This document shows, in pieces, positions 30,561 through 41,413 of a stretch of DNA of 64,000 nt (position 1 is the first letter of the stretch; every line of letters starts with the position of its first letter). Source of the DNA: an uncultured Lachnoclostridium sp. (lineage in GTDB: Bacteria > Bacillota > Clostridia > Lachnospirales > Lachnospiraceae); contig CANBKJ010000003.1 in assembly GCA_947369165.1 (NCBI GenBank), positions 1 through 64,000 of the forward strand, in the 5' to 3' direction. The notes under the pieces are model-generated. The model was not told where the DNA came from. It did not search any database and saw only the letters and a program-made list of their open reading frames with translations. The position numbers were made by a program, and so were the translations under genes.

Positions 30561-31967
30561 CTAATTTTTAAAGCTGTGAATTGGTGCGGGAATCCGTCCC
30601 CTGCGGTTTACAAAATCATCACAGCCAAAGGGATTCACCGGCATGATCGGCGCGTAGCCAAGAAGACCACCGAACTCTGCCTGATCTCCTACGGTTTTTC
30701 CTTGGACAGGGATGATCCTTACCGCTGTTGTCTTCTGGTTCACCATGCCGATAGCCATCTCATCCGCGATGATGCCGGCGATGGTCGTCTCTTTCGTATC
30801 TCCGGGAATAGCGATCATATCCAGCCCCACCGAACATACACAGGTCATAGCCTCTAATTTCTCCAATGTCAAGGCGCCCTCCGTCACCGCATCGATCATC
30901 CCTTGATCTTCACTGACAGGGATAAAGGCACCGCTGAGACCGCCCACATAAGAGGACGCCATTACACCGCCCTTCTTTACCTGGTCGTTGAGCATGGCAA
31001 GCGCCGCTGTGGTTCCAGGAGCGCCTGCCCGTTCCAGCCCCAGTGCCTCAAATATCTCTGCGATGCTGTCACCCACAGCCGGAGTGGGCGCCAGAGACAG
31101 ATCGATGATCCCAAAGGGAATACCGAGACGTCTGGAGGCCTCATAGGCCACCAGCTGTCCCACTCTCGTTATTTTAAATGCGGTTTTTTTAATGGTCTCG
31201 CAGACCTTTTCAAAATCCTTATCCTTTACTTTTTCCAATGCCGTCTTTACAACCCCAGGGCCACTGACGCCCACATTGATAATAGCGTCTCCCTCTGTTA
31301 CTCCATGGAAGGCTCCTGCCATAAAAGGATTGTCGTCTGGTGCATTGCAGAACACCACCAGTTTGGCACAGCCCAGGGAGTCGTTGTCACCGGTCAGTAC
31401 CGCAGTTTCTTTCACCATTTTCCCCATCAGACGGATGGCATCCATATCCAGCCCCGTCTTGGTGGAACCTACATTGACAGAGCTGCACACCCGCTCGGTG
31501 CAGGCAAGGGCCTGGGGAATGGAACAGATCAGGTTCTTGTCTGCGGTGGTCATTTTCTTTGACACCAGCGCCGTATAGCCGCCGATAAAATTCACGCCTA
31601 CCTGCTTCGCTGCCCGGTCCAGAGTCCTGGCGATCTCCACAAAATCCTCTGGCGTCTGACAGGCAGATCCGCCGATCAGGGCCACCGGTGTAATGGATAT
31701 CCTCTTGTTTACAATGGGAATGCCATACTCCATGCTGATTTCCTCACCCACTGCTACCAGTTTCTCCGCCATGGACGTTATTTTATTATAAATATTTTTA
31801 CATAAGCGTTGCAGATCACTGTCAATGCAGTCCAACAGGCTGATTCCCATCGTAATAGTCCGCACATCCAGGTTTTCTTTCTCGATCATGTTATTCGTCT
31901 CAATTACTTCATTTATATTTATCACAATATTTCCCTTTCCTCCACTATATTCTATGCATCTTGTCAA
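30561..31967 (-). CDS. PFL family protein (DUF711)
   Basis: [49 protein letters not shown]. Confidence 0.9.
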   Translation of the reverse strand: MTRCIEYSGGKGNIVININEVIETNNMIEKENLDVRTITMGISLLDCIDSDLQRLCKNIYNKITSMAEKLVAVGEEISMEYGIPIVNKRISITPVALIGGSACQTPEDFVEIARTLDRAAKQVGVNFIGGYTALVSKKMTTADKNLICSIPQALACTERVCSSVNVGSTKTGLDMDAIRLMGKMVKETAVLTGDNDSLGCAKLVVFCNAPDDNPFMAGAFHGVTEGDAIINVGVSGPGVVKTALEKVKDKDFEKVCETIKKTAFKITRVGQLVAYEASRRLGIPFGIIDLSLAPTPAVGDSIAEIFEALGLERAGAPGTTAALAMLNDQVKKGGVMASSYVGGLSGAFIPVSEDQGMIDAVTEGALTLEKLEAMTCVCSVGLDMIAIPGDTKETTIAGIIADEMAIGMVNQKTTAVRIIPVQGKTVGDQAEFGGLLGYAPIMPVNPFGCDDFVNRRGRIPAPIHSFKN

Positions 31968-32229
31968 AGATATCCTCTCGCTGGACTTTTATGATACAAT
32001 GAATGCCTTTTCCCAGCTCTTCTAATTCTTCCGAAAGCTCCACGAACTTTTTAGTGGAAAGATCTGTATTTACCACCATCATCATATTAAAAAATCCATC
32101 TACGATGGTCTGGGAAATATCCAGAATATTGATTCCATTTTCTGAAAGATACGTACATACCTTTGCAATGATTCCCACGCTGTCTTTTCCTACTACTGTT
32201 ATAATAGTCTTTTTCATCTTTACCCTCAT
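31945..32229 (-). CDS. ACT domain-containing protein
   Basis: [45 protein letters not shown]; overlaps the PFL gene, the usual pairing. Confidence 0.92.
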   Translation of the reverse strand: MRVKMKKTIITVVGKDSVGIIAKVCTYLSENGINILDISQTIVDGFFNMMMVVNTDLSTKKFVELSEELEELGKGIHCIIKVQREDIFDKMHRI

Positions 32230-32258
32230 TTCTATTTGGTGAACTTCGTTCCCTTTTT

Positions 32259-33062
32259 TTAATTTACAAATACCGGTGGTGTCGGTGCCAGCCGCCCTGC
32301 CACCCCGAGGAACAGCTCATCTCCTGCTGACAGTTCCTCTTGCGCCAGTTCATAGCGGACCGTCTCATAGGCGAGTTCAGGATAATTGTTTTCCTGGCTG
32401 AGATGACCCAGCAAAATATGTTTTAACCGGTAATGCACCAGCCTTCGGAGCAAACGCCCGCAGGCATCGTTTGAAAGATGTCCCTCCTTGCCGAGAATAC
32501 GCAGTTTCAGCTGATAGGGATAACTCCCCGCCTGTAACATATTGATATCATGGTTTGCCTCCAGAAGCATTCCCTCACAATCCTCCAGATGAGACAGGGT
32601 ATAGTCGGTGTACTCGCCCATATCCGTGGCCACAGCCACCTTCACATCCCCTTCACGGATCGTATAACACACCGGATCCGCCGCGTCATGGGAGATCGAA
32701 AATGGCATGACCTCCATACCGCCAATATTCACCGGGACATCGGGACTCACAGGTTGAAAGAGATCCGCATCCACCTTCCCGCATTTCCCATTTCTCAGGA
32801 TGGAATCGATAGTACCCTCTGTGGCATATACCGGAATGGCATATTTACGAAGCACCGGTCCCAGACCACAGATATGATCAGAATGTTCGTGGGTGATAAA
32901 AATCCCCTGTATATGATCCATGGTAACATGCTCCACCGCAAGCCCTTCCTCAATGCGCTTTTTGCTGATCCCCGTATCCACGAGAATCCCGCCGGAATTT
33001 TTCTCGGATCCGATAAATATACTGTTTCCACTACTCCCACTGGCAATGCTGTAAAGTTTCAT
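32259..33062 (-). CDS. MBL-fold metallohydrolase (YycJ/WalJ-like)
   Basis: MKLYSIASGSSGNSIFIGSEKNSGGILVDTGISKKRI...THEHSDHICGL. Confidence 0.92.
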   Translation of the reverse strand: MKLYSIASGSSGNSIFIGSEKNSGGILVDTGISKKRIEEGLAVEHVTMDHIQGIFITHEHSDHICGLGPVLRKYAIPVYATEGTIDSILRNGKCGKVDADLFQPVSPDVPVNIGGMEVMPFSISHDAADPVCYTIREGDVKVAVATDMGEYTDYTLSHLEDCEGMLLEANHDINMLQAGSYPYQLKLRILGKEGHLSNDACGRLLRRLVHYRLKHILLGHLSQENNYPELAYETVRYELAQEELSAGDELFLGVAGRLAPTPPVFVN

Positions 33063-33081
33063 TTTTCACTTTCCATCCTTC

Positions 33082-35283
33082 TTATTTTTCCCAATATAGA
33101 TCAATACTGTCATCCTCGTGGACTGCTGTCGTAAAGTCACTGATATCCCTGCTATTCAGACGGGATATCAGCCGCTTCCCGCCGGGCTTCGTAAGATCAA
33201 AGGGATATACGTCGAAAATATCCACAAAGGTGTGATTTCGTTTTTCCAGCAATGTTGTCTCTTTTCCATTGATCTTAACCCGGATACGCCGGCCGCCCCC
33301 GCCTGCTGAATATCCTGTCTGCCCCATCGCGGAACCCGGAGAGGAAGACACAGGCGGTACTGCCATACTCTGCTGGGGCCTCACAGCCGGATTGCTGATG
33401 GGCAGATCTGCCGCCCATGCCGGCAGAGGGCGGGCTGGTGCCAGCAGAGGATCCGGTCCCAGAGGAATATCCGGAACCGTCAGATCTGACATTACATTCT
33501 TTATCGGCTGTGCCGGTCTTTTCTTCTCTTCTTTTATGGGTTCAGGAAGAATCTTCTCCAGTACGGCTCCATCTTCCAGTCTGGCGCTCCTGTCCTGCTC
33601 TTTCCCGCCCACAAGCACTTTATCCTCCACAGGCCGTCCCATGAACTCCAGAAGCTCTTGCACCGAATAGGTATCCAGGATCTTCACCCGGTCTCCTTCC
33701 TGGATCACATAAGACCCTTTCTGGCTTTTCTGATTTACCTCTGCCATCACCGGGCAGAGCACAATTTTTCCAAACACCGTATACTGCAATTCTTTCCGGT
33801 ATTCGGGAATCCGTCCCAGAGTGAGAGAAGCAGCCTCTCCGCGGGTGGCCGCTTTGATCTGTATGACATCATTTTCATGTACGATCTCATTGAGACTTGT
33901 TTCTTTTCCGTTGAGCATGACCTCCGCCGCCTCACCAAGACGCCCCTTGGTCACCCGTTCTTCCCCGTTCACAAAGTATGTGAGACTGTCTCCTCTGGTC
34001 GGGAACAGGCTGCTCTGGGCAAACCCGGCATGGATGCAGGCATCCAGTATCGTCGCCTTGCCATTATCATATAGCTTGATGCGCTCATCGTTTACCCTTA
34101 CGTGAATAAAACTACCCTTCTGTTCATAATATTCCAGACAGATCCCAATGGGTGTCACAAGAGTAGAATCTTTTTTTACACCAGCTGCAGAAAAATCCAC
34201 CTGCTGGAGAACCTCTGCCCCTCGTATGCTGACGCGGTTTTCCGGCAGGGAAAGGCATTCTGACATTCTCTCTGTGAATCCTGGCATCTTACCGCCGCCA
34301 CCCACGACAAAGACCGCGCTTACAGAATTTCCGCCATTGAGTTCAATAATTTTTTCAGAGACTTTTTCTACAATAAGATGAATCGCTTCCTCCGCAGTCT
34401 CCCGAAGCTCTTCATATCCAACTTTATACGCTTCTCCCATAATATTTTTAAAGGATATAATCTTTTTTCTGGCAGCTGCTTTCTTTATCTTTTCGGCCAT
34501 CTCAAAATCCACAAGGAATTTGCGGGCAATCGCTTCTGTAATTTCATCTCCCGCCAGCGGTATCATGCCAAAGGCAATGATACTTCCATCCTTTACGATG
34601 GAAATATCCGAAGTCCCCGCTCCCACATCCACCAGCGCGATATTCAGCAGGCGGAAACGCTCGGGAATGGCTATATTGATCGCCGCAATGGGTTCCAGCG
34701 TCAGGCTTGCCACCTGCAGCCCGGCAGCTTCCACGGCAGAATAGAGTCCTTCCACCACTTCGTCCGGAAGAAAAGTGGCGATCATCTCCACACCGATGGA
34801 GGACGCCATGTGTTCTTCGATCATCTCCATTGGGTACCCGTTGAGATAATATTTTACCGGTGAATAGCCGACACAGTAAAAATGCTTGTCCTTGTGATCG
34901 GTTTCGGTACGGATTTCCTCATAGGCTTTCTCCACTGCAAGACTGTCCAGGGAATGAATGTGTTCCTGGCTCACTTTCGTCTCAGAAGGCATCTCATATT
35001 CTACATATACATTTTTTGTTTTCAACACACGTCCTGCCGCCGCAATGCTGGCCTGCCGGAGTGTTCCCCCAATCTTTTCTTCCAGCTTCGCCTTTACCTG
35101 GGCGATGGTCCGCGCCACCGTCGGAATATCGTGAATCTGTCCATCAATCACTGCTCTTGTCGTGTGCTCCACAGCAACCTGAGCCACAACAACAAAACGA
35201 TCCGTCCCCACCCGGTAACCCACGGTACCGACTATGCTTCTCGTTCCTATATCAAGTCCAAATACATAACCATCCTTACTCAT
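33082..35283 (-). CDS. FtsA-like actin-fold ATPase with a long C-terminal extension
   Basis: VFGLDIGTRSIVGTVGYRV...NIALVDVGAGTSDISIVKDGSIIAFGMIPLAGDEIT; ~350-aa C-terminal extension. Confidence 0.85.
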   Translation of the reverse strand: MSKDGYVFGLDIGTRSIVGTVGYRVGTDRFVVVAQVAVEHTTRAVIDGQIHDIPTVARTIAQVKAKLEEKIGGTLRQASIAAAGRVLKTKNVYVEYEMPSETKVSQEHIHSLDSLAVEKAYEEIRTETDHKDKHFYCVGYSPVKYYLNGYPMEMIEEHMASSIGVEMIATFLPDEVVEGLYSAVEAAGLQVASLTLEPIAAINIAIPERFRLLNIALVDVGAGTSDISIVKDGSIIAFGMIPLAGDEITEAIARKFLVDFEMAEKIKKAAARKKIISFKNIMGEAYKVGYEELRETAEEAIHLIVEKVSEKIIELNGGNSVSAVFVVGGGGKMPGFTERMSECLSLPENRVSIRGAEVLQQVDFSAAGVKKDSTLVTPIGICLEYYEQKGSFIHVRVNDERIKLYDNGKATILDACIHAGFAQSSLFPTRGDSLTYFVNGEERVTKGRLGEAAEVMLNGKETSLNEIVHENDVIQIKAATRGEAASLTLGRIPEYRKELQYTVFGKIVLCPVMAEVNQKSQKGSYVIQEGDRVKILDTYSVQELLEFMGRPVEDKVLVGGKEQDRSARLEDGAVLEKILPEPIKEEKKRPAQPIKNVMSDLTVPDIPLGPDPLLAPARPLPAWAADLPISNPAVRPQQSMAVPPVSSSPGSAMGQTGYSAGGGGRRIRVKINGKETTLLEKRNHTFVDIFDVYPFDLTKPGGKRLISRLNSRDISDFTTAVHEDDSIDLYWEK

Positions 35284-35335
35284 ATGTATCCCCCGTCTCT
35301 GAATTAACACTTAACTAACGCTAATGCTTATTTTA

Positions 35336-35956
35336 TCATATACATTTTGAATTTTCCAGCAGATTTTCCACTGCCGCACCGATCTGCACCTCCAGATCCC
35401 TCAGTTCCCCGTCATTGACCAGCACCCTTTTACATAAAGTCCGTAAGGCAGCATTGCTGTGCTGGTTCCTCATAATGCTCTCTGCTTTCTCTCTCGTATA
35501 GCCACGGGATTCCATCAGCCTCTGAATACGGATGTCATCCTCCGTGACCACCCCCCACACCTCATCGCACAGCTGGTCACAGCCGGTTTCAAACAAAAGT
35601 GCGGTCTCCAGAATAAACAATCTGCTTCGGTCCCTCCCGGAGATCCTCTTTCGGATCTCCGAGAGCACCAGAGGATGAACGATACCATTGAGACGTCTCA
35701 GCTGGTCCGGATCACGGTACACCTGGCGTGCCAAATGCTCTCTGTCGATCTCCCCCTCAGGCGAGAGTATCATTTCCCCAAAGGCCTCCCGTATTCTGTC
35801 AAAGCCTGCTGTCCCCGGTCTCATAACCTCATGTCCCAACTCATCCGCCATGCAGATCACCGCATCGTGCTTTCGGCTGAGGATATCCAATACCGTGGAT
35901 TTACCGCTTCCCACACCTCCGGCAACACCGATGACTTTACTGTTATTTTGCCTCAT
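35336..35956 (-). CDS. coaE: Dephospho-CoA kinase
   Basis: VIGVAGGVGSGKSTVLDILSRKHDAVICMADELGHEVM. Confidence 0.95.
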   Translation of the reverse strand: MRQNNSKVIGVAGGVGSGKSTVLDILSRKHDAVICMADELGHEVMRPGTAGFDRIREAFGEMILSPEGEIDREHLARQVYRDPDQLRRLNGIVHPLVLSEIRKRISGRDRSRLFILETALLFETGCDQLCDEVWGVVTEDDIRIQRLMESRGYTREKAESIMRNQHSNAALRTLCKRVLVNDGELRDLEVQIGAAVENLLENSKCI

Positions 35957-38669
35957 ACCAGGAATTTCCTCTCTTTACTTCTGCGATCAGCGGCACACGG
36001 AGGTCTGCCGCTGCCACCATCTCATGCTCCAGAATCTTCGTCACCTCATCTATTTCCGACTCCTTTGTCTCGATCAGGAGTTCATCGTGTATCTGCAGGA
36101 TCAGACGGGATTCCAGATTCCGTTCCCGAAGTTTCTGGTCTACATGGATCATGGCAATCTTAATAATATCTGCCGCTGTCCCCTGAATTGGCGAATTCAT
36201 GGCGATGCGCTCCCCGAACTGTCTCTGCATAAAATTTTTGGATACAAGCTCTGGGATCGGACGCCGGCGCCCAAACATTGAAGTGACATACCCCTTGCTC
36301 TTTCCCATATCCACCAGGGAATCCATATACTCCTTTACCTTGGGATAAGTATGAAAATAATCTTCAATGTACTGCTCTGCCTGCTTCTTCGTGATATTCA
36401 GGTCTCTGGAAAGCCCAAAGCCGCTGATGCCGTACACGATGCCAAAGTTCACCGCCTTGGCATTTCTTCTCTGGAGTTCCGTCACCTCTTCATAGGGGAC
36501 ATGAAAAACAAGGGCCGCCGTAGTCCGGTGAACATCCGCATTTTCCCGGTATGCCTCGATGAGTCTCTCGTCACCGGACATATGCGCCAGTACCCGGAGC
36601 TCGATCTGAGAGTAGTCGGCATCCAAAAATACACAGCCTTCCTTTGGCACAAATACCTTGCGGATCTGTCTGCCAAGCTCCATCCGGATCGGAATATTCT
36701 GCAGATTGGGTTCGGTACTGCTGAGCCTTCCTGTCGCCGTAATGGTCTGGTTAAAGGTAGAGCGTATCCTTCCATCCAGCTCAATAAAGGCAGACAGCCC
36801 ATCGGCATAGGTAGATTTGAGCTTGGTGAGCTGGCGGTATTCCAGAATCATCTCCACGATGGGGCTCTCAAAACGGAGTTTTTCCAACACCTCTGCCGAG
36901 GTGGAATAACCGGTCTTTGTCTTTTTCCCATAGGGCATCCGCAGCTTCTCAAATAGAATGACACCCAGCTGTTTCGGGGAATTGATATTAAACTCCTCCC
37001 CTGCCAGATCGTAAATCTCCTGCTGCAATACCTCTATGCGCTCCCCGAGTTTGTCTCCGTATTCCCGGAGTGCCTCCCGGCGCACCTGGATCCCCTCCTG
37101 TTCCATATGATAGAGAGTAAATACCAGGGGCATCTCGATCTGCGAGAACAGATCATAAGATTTCATCCTCTTTAACTTCCGGTGCAGGGATTTGCAGGCT
37201 TTGAGATTCACCAGAGCACAGTAACAGCCATACTTCACAAATTCATTCCTGGATCCCTGATAGGAGCGGTACTCGCTCATTTTTCCAAAATGCTGGCTAT
37301 AAGGGGACATCATTATCCCTGCATACTCTGTGGCGATATCTTCCTCCGCAAATCCCTTTTGTACCGGATCTGCAATATAGGCTGCCAGTGCCGTATCAAA
37401 TGCCTGGTCTGCACCGATCTCCGGCAGATAATCCAGCTGACGTTTCAGATCACTGGCGATCAAAAGTACTCCCTGTGACACCAGGCGCCCCAACTGTTCC
37501 CGTACCAGTTCTTCCGTGATCCACTCTCCTCCATGGCAGAACACAACATCCTCCTCAGAGGCGCAGAGCACCACGGCTGCCAGCCTTTTTTCTTCTTCCA
37601 TAAATAAAGACATCTGACCATCCTCACCAGATGTCATATCCTCTTTGTTTTTAAAAATGATCTTTACCGAGATACCGTCTGCCTTCTGACAGCCATCGAT
37701 CACTTTGATAAAATCTTCTTTCTTTTCCACTTCACGGAAATTCTTCTCGATGGACAGGTCGCCGCCGGTATCGCCCTGAAAACGGCTCATCATGGATTTG
37801 AACTCCAGTCTTTGAATCTGCTGATAAGCCTCCTGTGTAAAAATATTTGTGATCCTGCAGTCTGCCGGTTTGATGCCAAGCCGGCAGTCCGTCTTGATCG
37901 TCGCCAGTTTTTTGCTCAGCCGGGCAAGATCTATATTGTTTTTTACCGCCTGTCTGGCGCGGTTTGGCGTAATCTCCTCCACATGTTCAATGGCCTTTTC
38001 TACTGTACCAAACATCGTAAGTATTTTTACCGCCGTCTTCTGTCCCACTCCTGGTACTCCCGGTATATTGTCGGAGGCATCTCCCATAAGTCCCTTCAGA
38101 TCAATGATCTGAGACGGCGTCACTCCATACTCTTCAATGACCTGGGCGCTGTGATAGTCCTCCACCGTTGTTTTGCCGCCCTTTGTCTTCGGAATACGGA
38201 TCTTGATCCGGTCCGTGGCAAGCTGCAGCATATCCCGGTCCCCAGATACCACAGACACCTCAAACCCCTGGGCTTCCCCTGCCCGCGCCATGGTTCCCAG
38301 AATATCATCCGCCTCGATTCCTTCCTGTTCCTTCATGGGAATTCCCATCGCCGCAAGAACCTCTTTGAGAACCGGTATCTGCTCTCTCAGCTCTTCTGCC
38401 ATAGGCTTTCTCGTTCCCTTATAATCCGCATACATCTCATGACGAAAAGTCGGTGCCTTTTTATCAAATGCCACCATCAGATGCGTCGGCGCTTCCTCCT
38501 CCATCATTTTTAAAAGAATATTTAAAAAGCCATAAATCGCATTGGTATGGAGCCCGTCCTTATTAGTCAGTTCCGGCACCCCATAAAAGGCACGGTTCAC
38601 AATGCTGTTTCCATCGATCAAAACCAGTTTGTCCACTGTCTCATCCTCTCTTCCACCCAACTTCCGCAC
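35943..38669 (-). CDS. polA: DNA polymerase I
   Basis: 5'-nuclease N-terminus; DYSQIELRVLAHMSGDERLIEAY; QIHDELLIE. True start probably internal (VDKLVLIDGNS). Confidence 0.97.
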   Translation of the reverse strand: MRKLGGREDETVDKLVLIDGNSIVNRAFYGVPELTNKDGLHTNAIYGFLNILLKMMEEEAPTHLMVAFDKKAPTFRHEMYADYKGTRKPMAEELREQIPVLKEVLAAMGIPMKEQEGIEADDILGTMARAGEAQGFEVSVVSGDRDMLQLATDRIKIRIPKTKGGKTTVEDYHSAQVIEEYGVTPSQIIDLKGLMGDASDNIPGVPGVGQKTAVKILTMFGTVEKAIEHVEEITPNRARQAVKNNIDLARLSKKLATIKTDCRLGIKPADCRITNIFTQEAYQQIQRLEFKSMMSRFQGDTGGDLSIEKNFREVEKKEDFIKVIDGCQKADGISVKIIFKNKEDMTSGEDGQMSLFMEEEKRLAAVVLCASEEDVVFCHGGEWITEELVREQLGRLVSQGVLLIASDLKRQLDYLPEIGADQAFDTALAAYIADPVQKGFAEEDIATEYAGIMMSPYSQHFGKMSEYRSYQGSRNEFVKYGCYCALVNLKACKSLHRKLKRMKSYDLFSQIEMPLVFTLYHMEQEGIQVRREALREYGDKLGERIEVLQQEIYDLAGEEFNINSPKQLGVILFEKLRMPYGKKTKTGYSTSAEVLEKLRFESPIVEMILEYRQLTKLKSTYADGLSAFIELDGRIRSTFNQTITATGRLSSTEPNLQNIPIRMELGRQIRKVFVPKEGCVFLDADYSQIELRVLAHMSGDERLIEAYRENADVHRTTAALVFHVPYEEVTELQRRNAKAVNFGIVYGISGFGLSRDLNITKKQAEQYIEDYFHTYPKVKEYMDSLVDMGKSKGYVTSMFGRRRPIPELVSKNFMQRQFGERIAMNSPIQGTAADIIKIAMIHVDQKLRERNLESRLILQIHDELLIETKESEIDEVTKILEHEMVAAADLRVPLIAEVKRGNSWYEAK

Positions 38670-38765
38670 TCTGTCTGTCAGGAATTTCTTTCACCTCAAC
38701 ATTACTAAAGAGAGGTATGCTTTGACCTCTCTGGTCTCCCGGCGCACGCCTCTCCTCTGATCCTC

Positions 38766-40445
38766 TCATTCAACAGAAATAAAGTAATAATAAATCGGCT
38801 GTCCGCCATACTCTACTTCCACTTCGATCTCCTCATATTTCTCACAAACTGCCGCGGCAATCTCCTGGGCTTCCTCTTCGGAACTCTCCGCGCCATAGTA
38901 CAGTGTGATAAGCTCCGTCTCCTCATTCTTAAGGGCATCGATCAAACGGAGTGTCGTCTCCTTTACATCGCTGCCCACCACCTCGATGGTCTTATCACTC
39001 AGGCCCATGATATCCCCCTGTTTGATCTCTTTTCCGTCGATGGAAGTATCACGTACCGCGTAGGTTACCTGCCCCGATCTGATCTGCTGCACCGCCTCCG
39101 TCATGGCTGCCTCATTTTCTTCCGCAGAGTTTCCATCGATATAATTAATCATGGCTGTTATTCCCTGGGGAATGTTCTTCGTCGGGATCACCACGATATG
39201 TTTATCCTCCGTCAAATCCTTGGCCTGATTCGCTGCGAGAACGATATTGGAGTTATTAGGGAAAATGTATATCGTCTCTGCCCGGACCTGGGATATGGCG
39301 TCCAGTAGATCTTCGGTACTCGGATTCATCGTCTGTCCGCCCTCGATCACATAATCTGCCCCAAGCTCCCGGAAAATATTTCCCAATCCCTCACCGACGG
39401 AGACACTGATAAATCCCACCTTCTTCCAGGGAGTTTCCGCCTCGTTTTTCTCCCATGCCTTCGGTGCTGCCTCTGGTGTCGTCCCTGCCGCACTGCCAGA
39501 CTGGATCAGACGCTCATTATGCTCCTCCCGCATGTTATCAATCTTCATGCGGGACAGTTCGCCATAGGTAAGTCCCTTCTGGATCGCAAGTCCCGGATCG
39601 TTTGTATGAACGTGGATCTTCACCAGCTCCTCATCCGCCACACATACGATGGAATCTCCGATGCTCTCCAGATACCCTTTCAGACTCTTTTCATCCTGGG
39701 ATGAAAATTCTTTCTTTAACAAAATAATAAATTCCGTACAATAACCGAATTTGATATCTCCCGTGCTGATTCCATCCACATTTGCACCGTTTGACGTGTT
39801 TTTAATGGCAGGAGTCCCACCTTCTGCTTCATAATGGATCTCTTTTCCGGTAAGCGCATCATAAACACCCTCCAGAATTGTCACAAGACCTTCACCGCCA
39901 GAGTCTACCACTCCTGCCTCTTTGAGCACTGGCAGCATGTCAGGGGTACTGGCCAAAACCACCCGCATCTGCTCAATGACCTGACGCGCAAATTCTACGA
40001 TATCATCACAATTCTTTGCAATTTTACAAGCATGTTCTGCTCCTCCCTTAGCCACCGTGAGGATTGTCCCCTCTTTTGGCTTCATAACCGCCTTATACGC
40101 CGAATCCACTGCCTTTTGAAAGGATTGGGCAAGAATTTTTACATTGATTTCTTTTTCATTTCGGATCACTTTTGTAAGTCCGCGGAGAAGCTGGGAAAGT
40201 ATCACTCCCGAATTTCCTCTGGCACCGCGCAGGGAACCACTGGAGATCGCTCTGCATATCGTCTCCATATCTGGATCCTCGATGGCCAGAACTTCGTTGG
40301 CTGCCGACATGATCGTCATCGTCATATTGGTTCCTGTATCGCCGTCCGGTACCGGAAATACGTTTAAGTCATTTATATATTCCTTTTTAGCCTGAATCGC
40401 TGCCGCTCCCGCCAGAAAACACTTCTTCACCAGCAGCGCATCCAT
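38766..40445 (-). CDS. yloV: DAK2 domain-containing protein (YloV family)
   Basis: MDALLVKKCFLAGAAAIQAKKEYINDLNVFPVPDGDTGTNMTMTI; start set at 40445. Confidence 0.9.
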   Translation of the reverse strand: MDALLVKKCFLAGAAAIQAKKEYINDLNVFPVPDGDTGTNMTMTIMSAANEVLAIEDPDMETICRAISSGSLRGARGNSGVILSQLLRGLTKVIRNEKEINVKILAQSFQKAVDSAYKAVMKPKEGTILTVAKGGAEHACKIAKNCDDIVEFARQVIEQMRVVLASTPDMLPVLKEAGVVDSGGEGLVTILEGVYDALTGKEIHYEAEGGTPAIKNTSNGANVDGISTGDIKFGYCTEFIILLKKEFSSQDEKSLKGYLESIGDSIVCVADEELVKIHVHTNDPGLAIQKGLTYGELSRMKIDNMREEHNERLIQSGSAAGTTPEAAPKAWEKNEAETPWKKVGFISVSVGEGLGNIFRELGADYVIEGGQTMNPSTEDLLDAISQVRAETIYIFPNNSNIVLAANQAKDLTEDKHIVVIPTKNIPQGITAMINYIDGNSAEENEAAMTEAVQQIRSGQVTYAVRDTSIDGKEIKQGDIMGLSDKTIEVVGSDVKETTLRLIDALKNEETELITLYYGAESSEEEAQEIAAAVCEKYEEIEVEVEYGGQPIYYYFISVE

Positions 40446-40590
40446 CGTTTTTACTGTCAATTTTTTGTCCTCCAAATCGTCAATGATACAAGACACTCCC
40501 GTGTTAGTACAACATATATTAAGTAACTGACATTTTCACTTGTCTAATTGGCCAGCTACTGCTAACTGCAGCCACCAAATTTTAGTTGTT

Positions 40591-40971
40591 CTAGTTGACC
40601 ACTCTTACGCCCTCTACACACACAATTATTTTCCCAACTTCCATCCCGGTAAATTCCTCCACTTTATATTTTACATTATCTACCAGGTTCTGTGCCACGG
40701 TCATGATACTTACACCATAGGCAACAATAATATGCATCCCGATATACAACTTGTTTTCCTGTATTTTTACATTTACCCCGTGTCTTATATTATCTCTTTT
40801 TAAAAGCTGGACGATGCCATCTTTCATGCTGACGGATGCCATCCCCACAACGCCAAAGCATTCTACAGCAGCAGAACCAGCGTATTTCGCCAGAACATCT
40901 TCATCCACTACGATCTTTCCCATTTCATTATTTAACTGCCCTCTCATATGAACCCTCCAATCAAATTTCAA
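40591..40971 (-). CDS. Asp23/Gls24 family protein
   Basis: GKIVVDEDVLAKYAGSAAVECFGVVGMAS...VEGVRVVN. Confidence 0.92.
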   Translation of the reverse strand: MKFDWRVHMRGQLNNEMGKIVVDEDVLAKYAGSAAVECFGVVGMASVSMKDGIVQLLKRDNIRHGVNVKIQENKLYIGMHIIVAYGVSIMTVAQNLVDNVKYKVEEFTGMEVGKIIVCVEGVRVVN

Positions 40972-41056
40972 AATACATTATTACTAGTTTACACCAAAAC
41001 CTCGGAAAAATCAAACCTTTGGAACAAAGATTTTTACCTGCAGAACTTCAAGCACC

Positions 41057-41088
41057 AGCATAGCTCAATGACGCCATTGAGCTATGCT
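41057..41088. repeat. Perfect 14-bp inverted repeat between divergent genes
   Basis: AGCATAGCTCAATG-ACGC-CATTGAGCTATGCT. Confidence 0.85.
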
Positions 41089-41169
41089 TCTGTGTAACTA
41101 TTTTTTACACCACGCATAAAATAGAATATGAGTAATTTTATTTTCTAACAACCAGAAAGGAGTCAGTGT

Positions 41170-41310
41170 ATGAAACGTCTTCTTGGATTTATCCTGTTCT
41201 GGCTCGGAATCGGTATGACGATCATGCTTTTTATTACGAATGGTTTCCTCGCCATCATCATCATCATACTATGTCTGGTCATTGGATATAACCTGTTTAC
41301 ATCCTGTTAA
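41170..41310 (+). CDS. 46-aa hydrophobic small membrane protein
   Basis: RBS AGAAAGGAG; MKRLLGFILFWLGIGMTIMLFITNGFLAIIIIILCLVIGYNLFTSC; not in the ORF track because of its length. Confidence 0.7.
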   Translation: MKRLLGFILFWLGIGMTIMLFITNGFLAIIIIILCLVIGYNLFTSC

Positions 41311-41413
41311 GAACATCTTTCTCATTGTAAAACTTTTTTATACATGGTTGCCAGCTTTCGCCCCCATAGAGCTGGCGGTACTCAAAGATCATCAGGGAGT
41401 CAGATCACTAGAA

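Noticed and set aside
40501-40590. Short repeats in the yloV-asp23 spacer
   Set aside because: Only short, low-significance matches; nothing beyond ordinary intergenic sequence.
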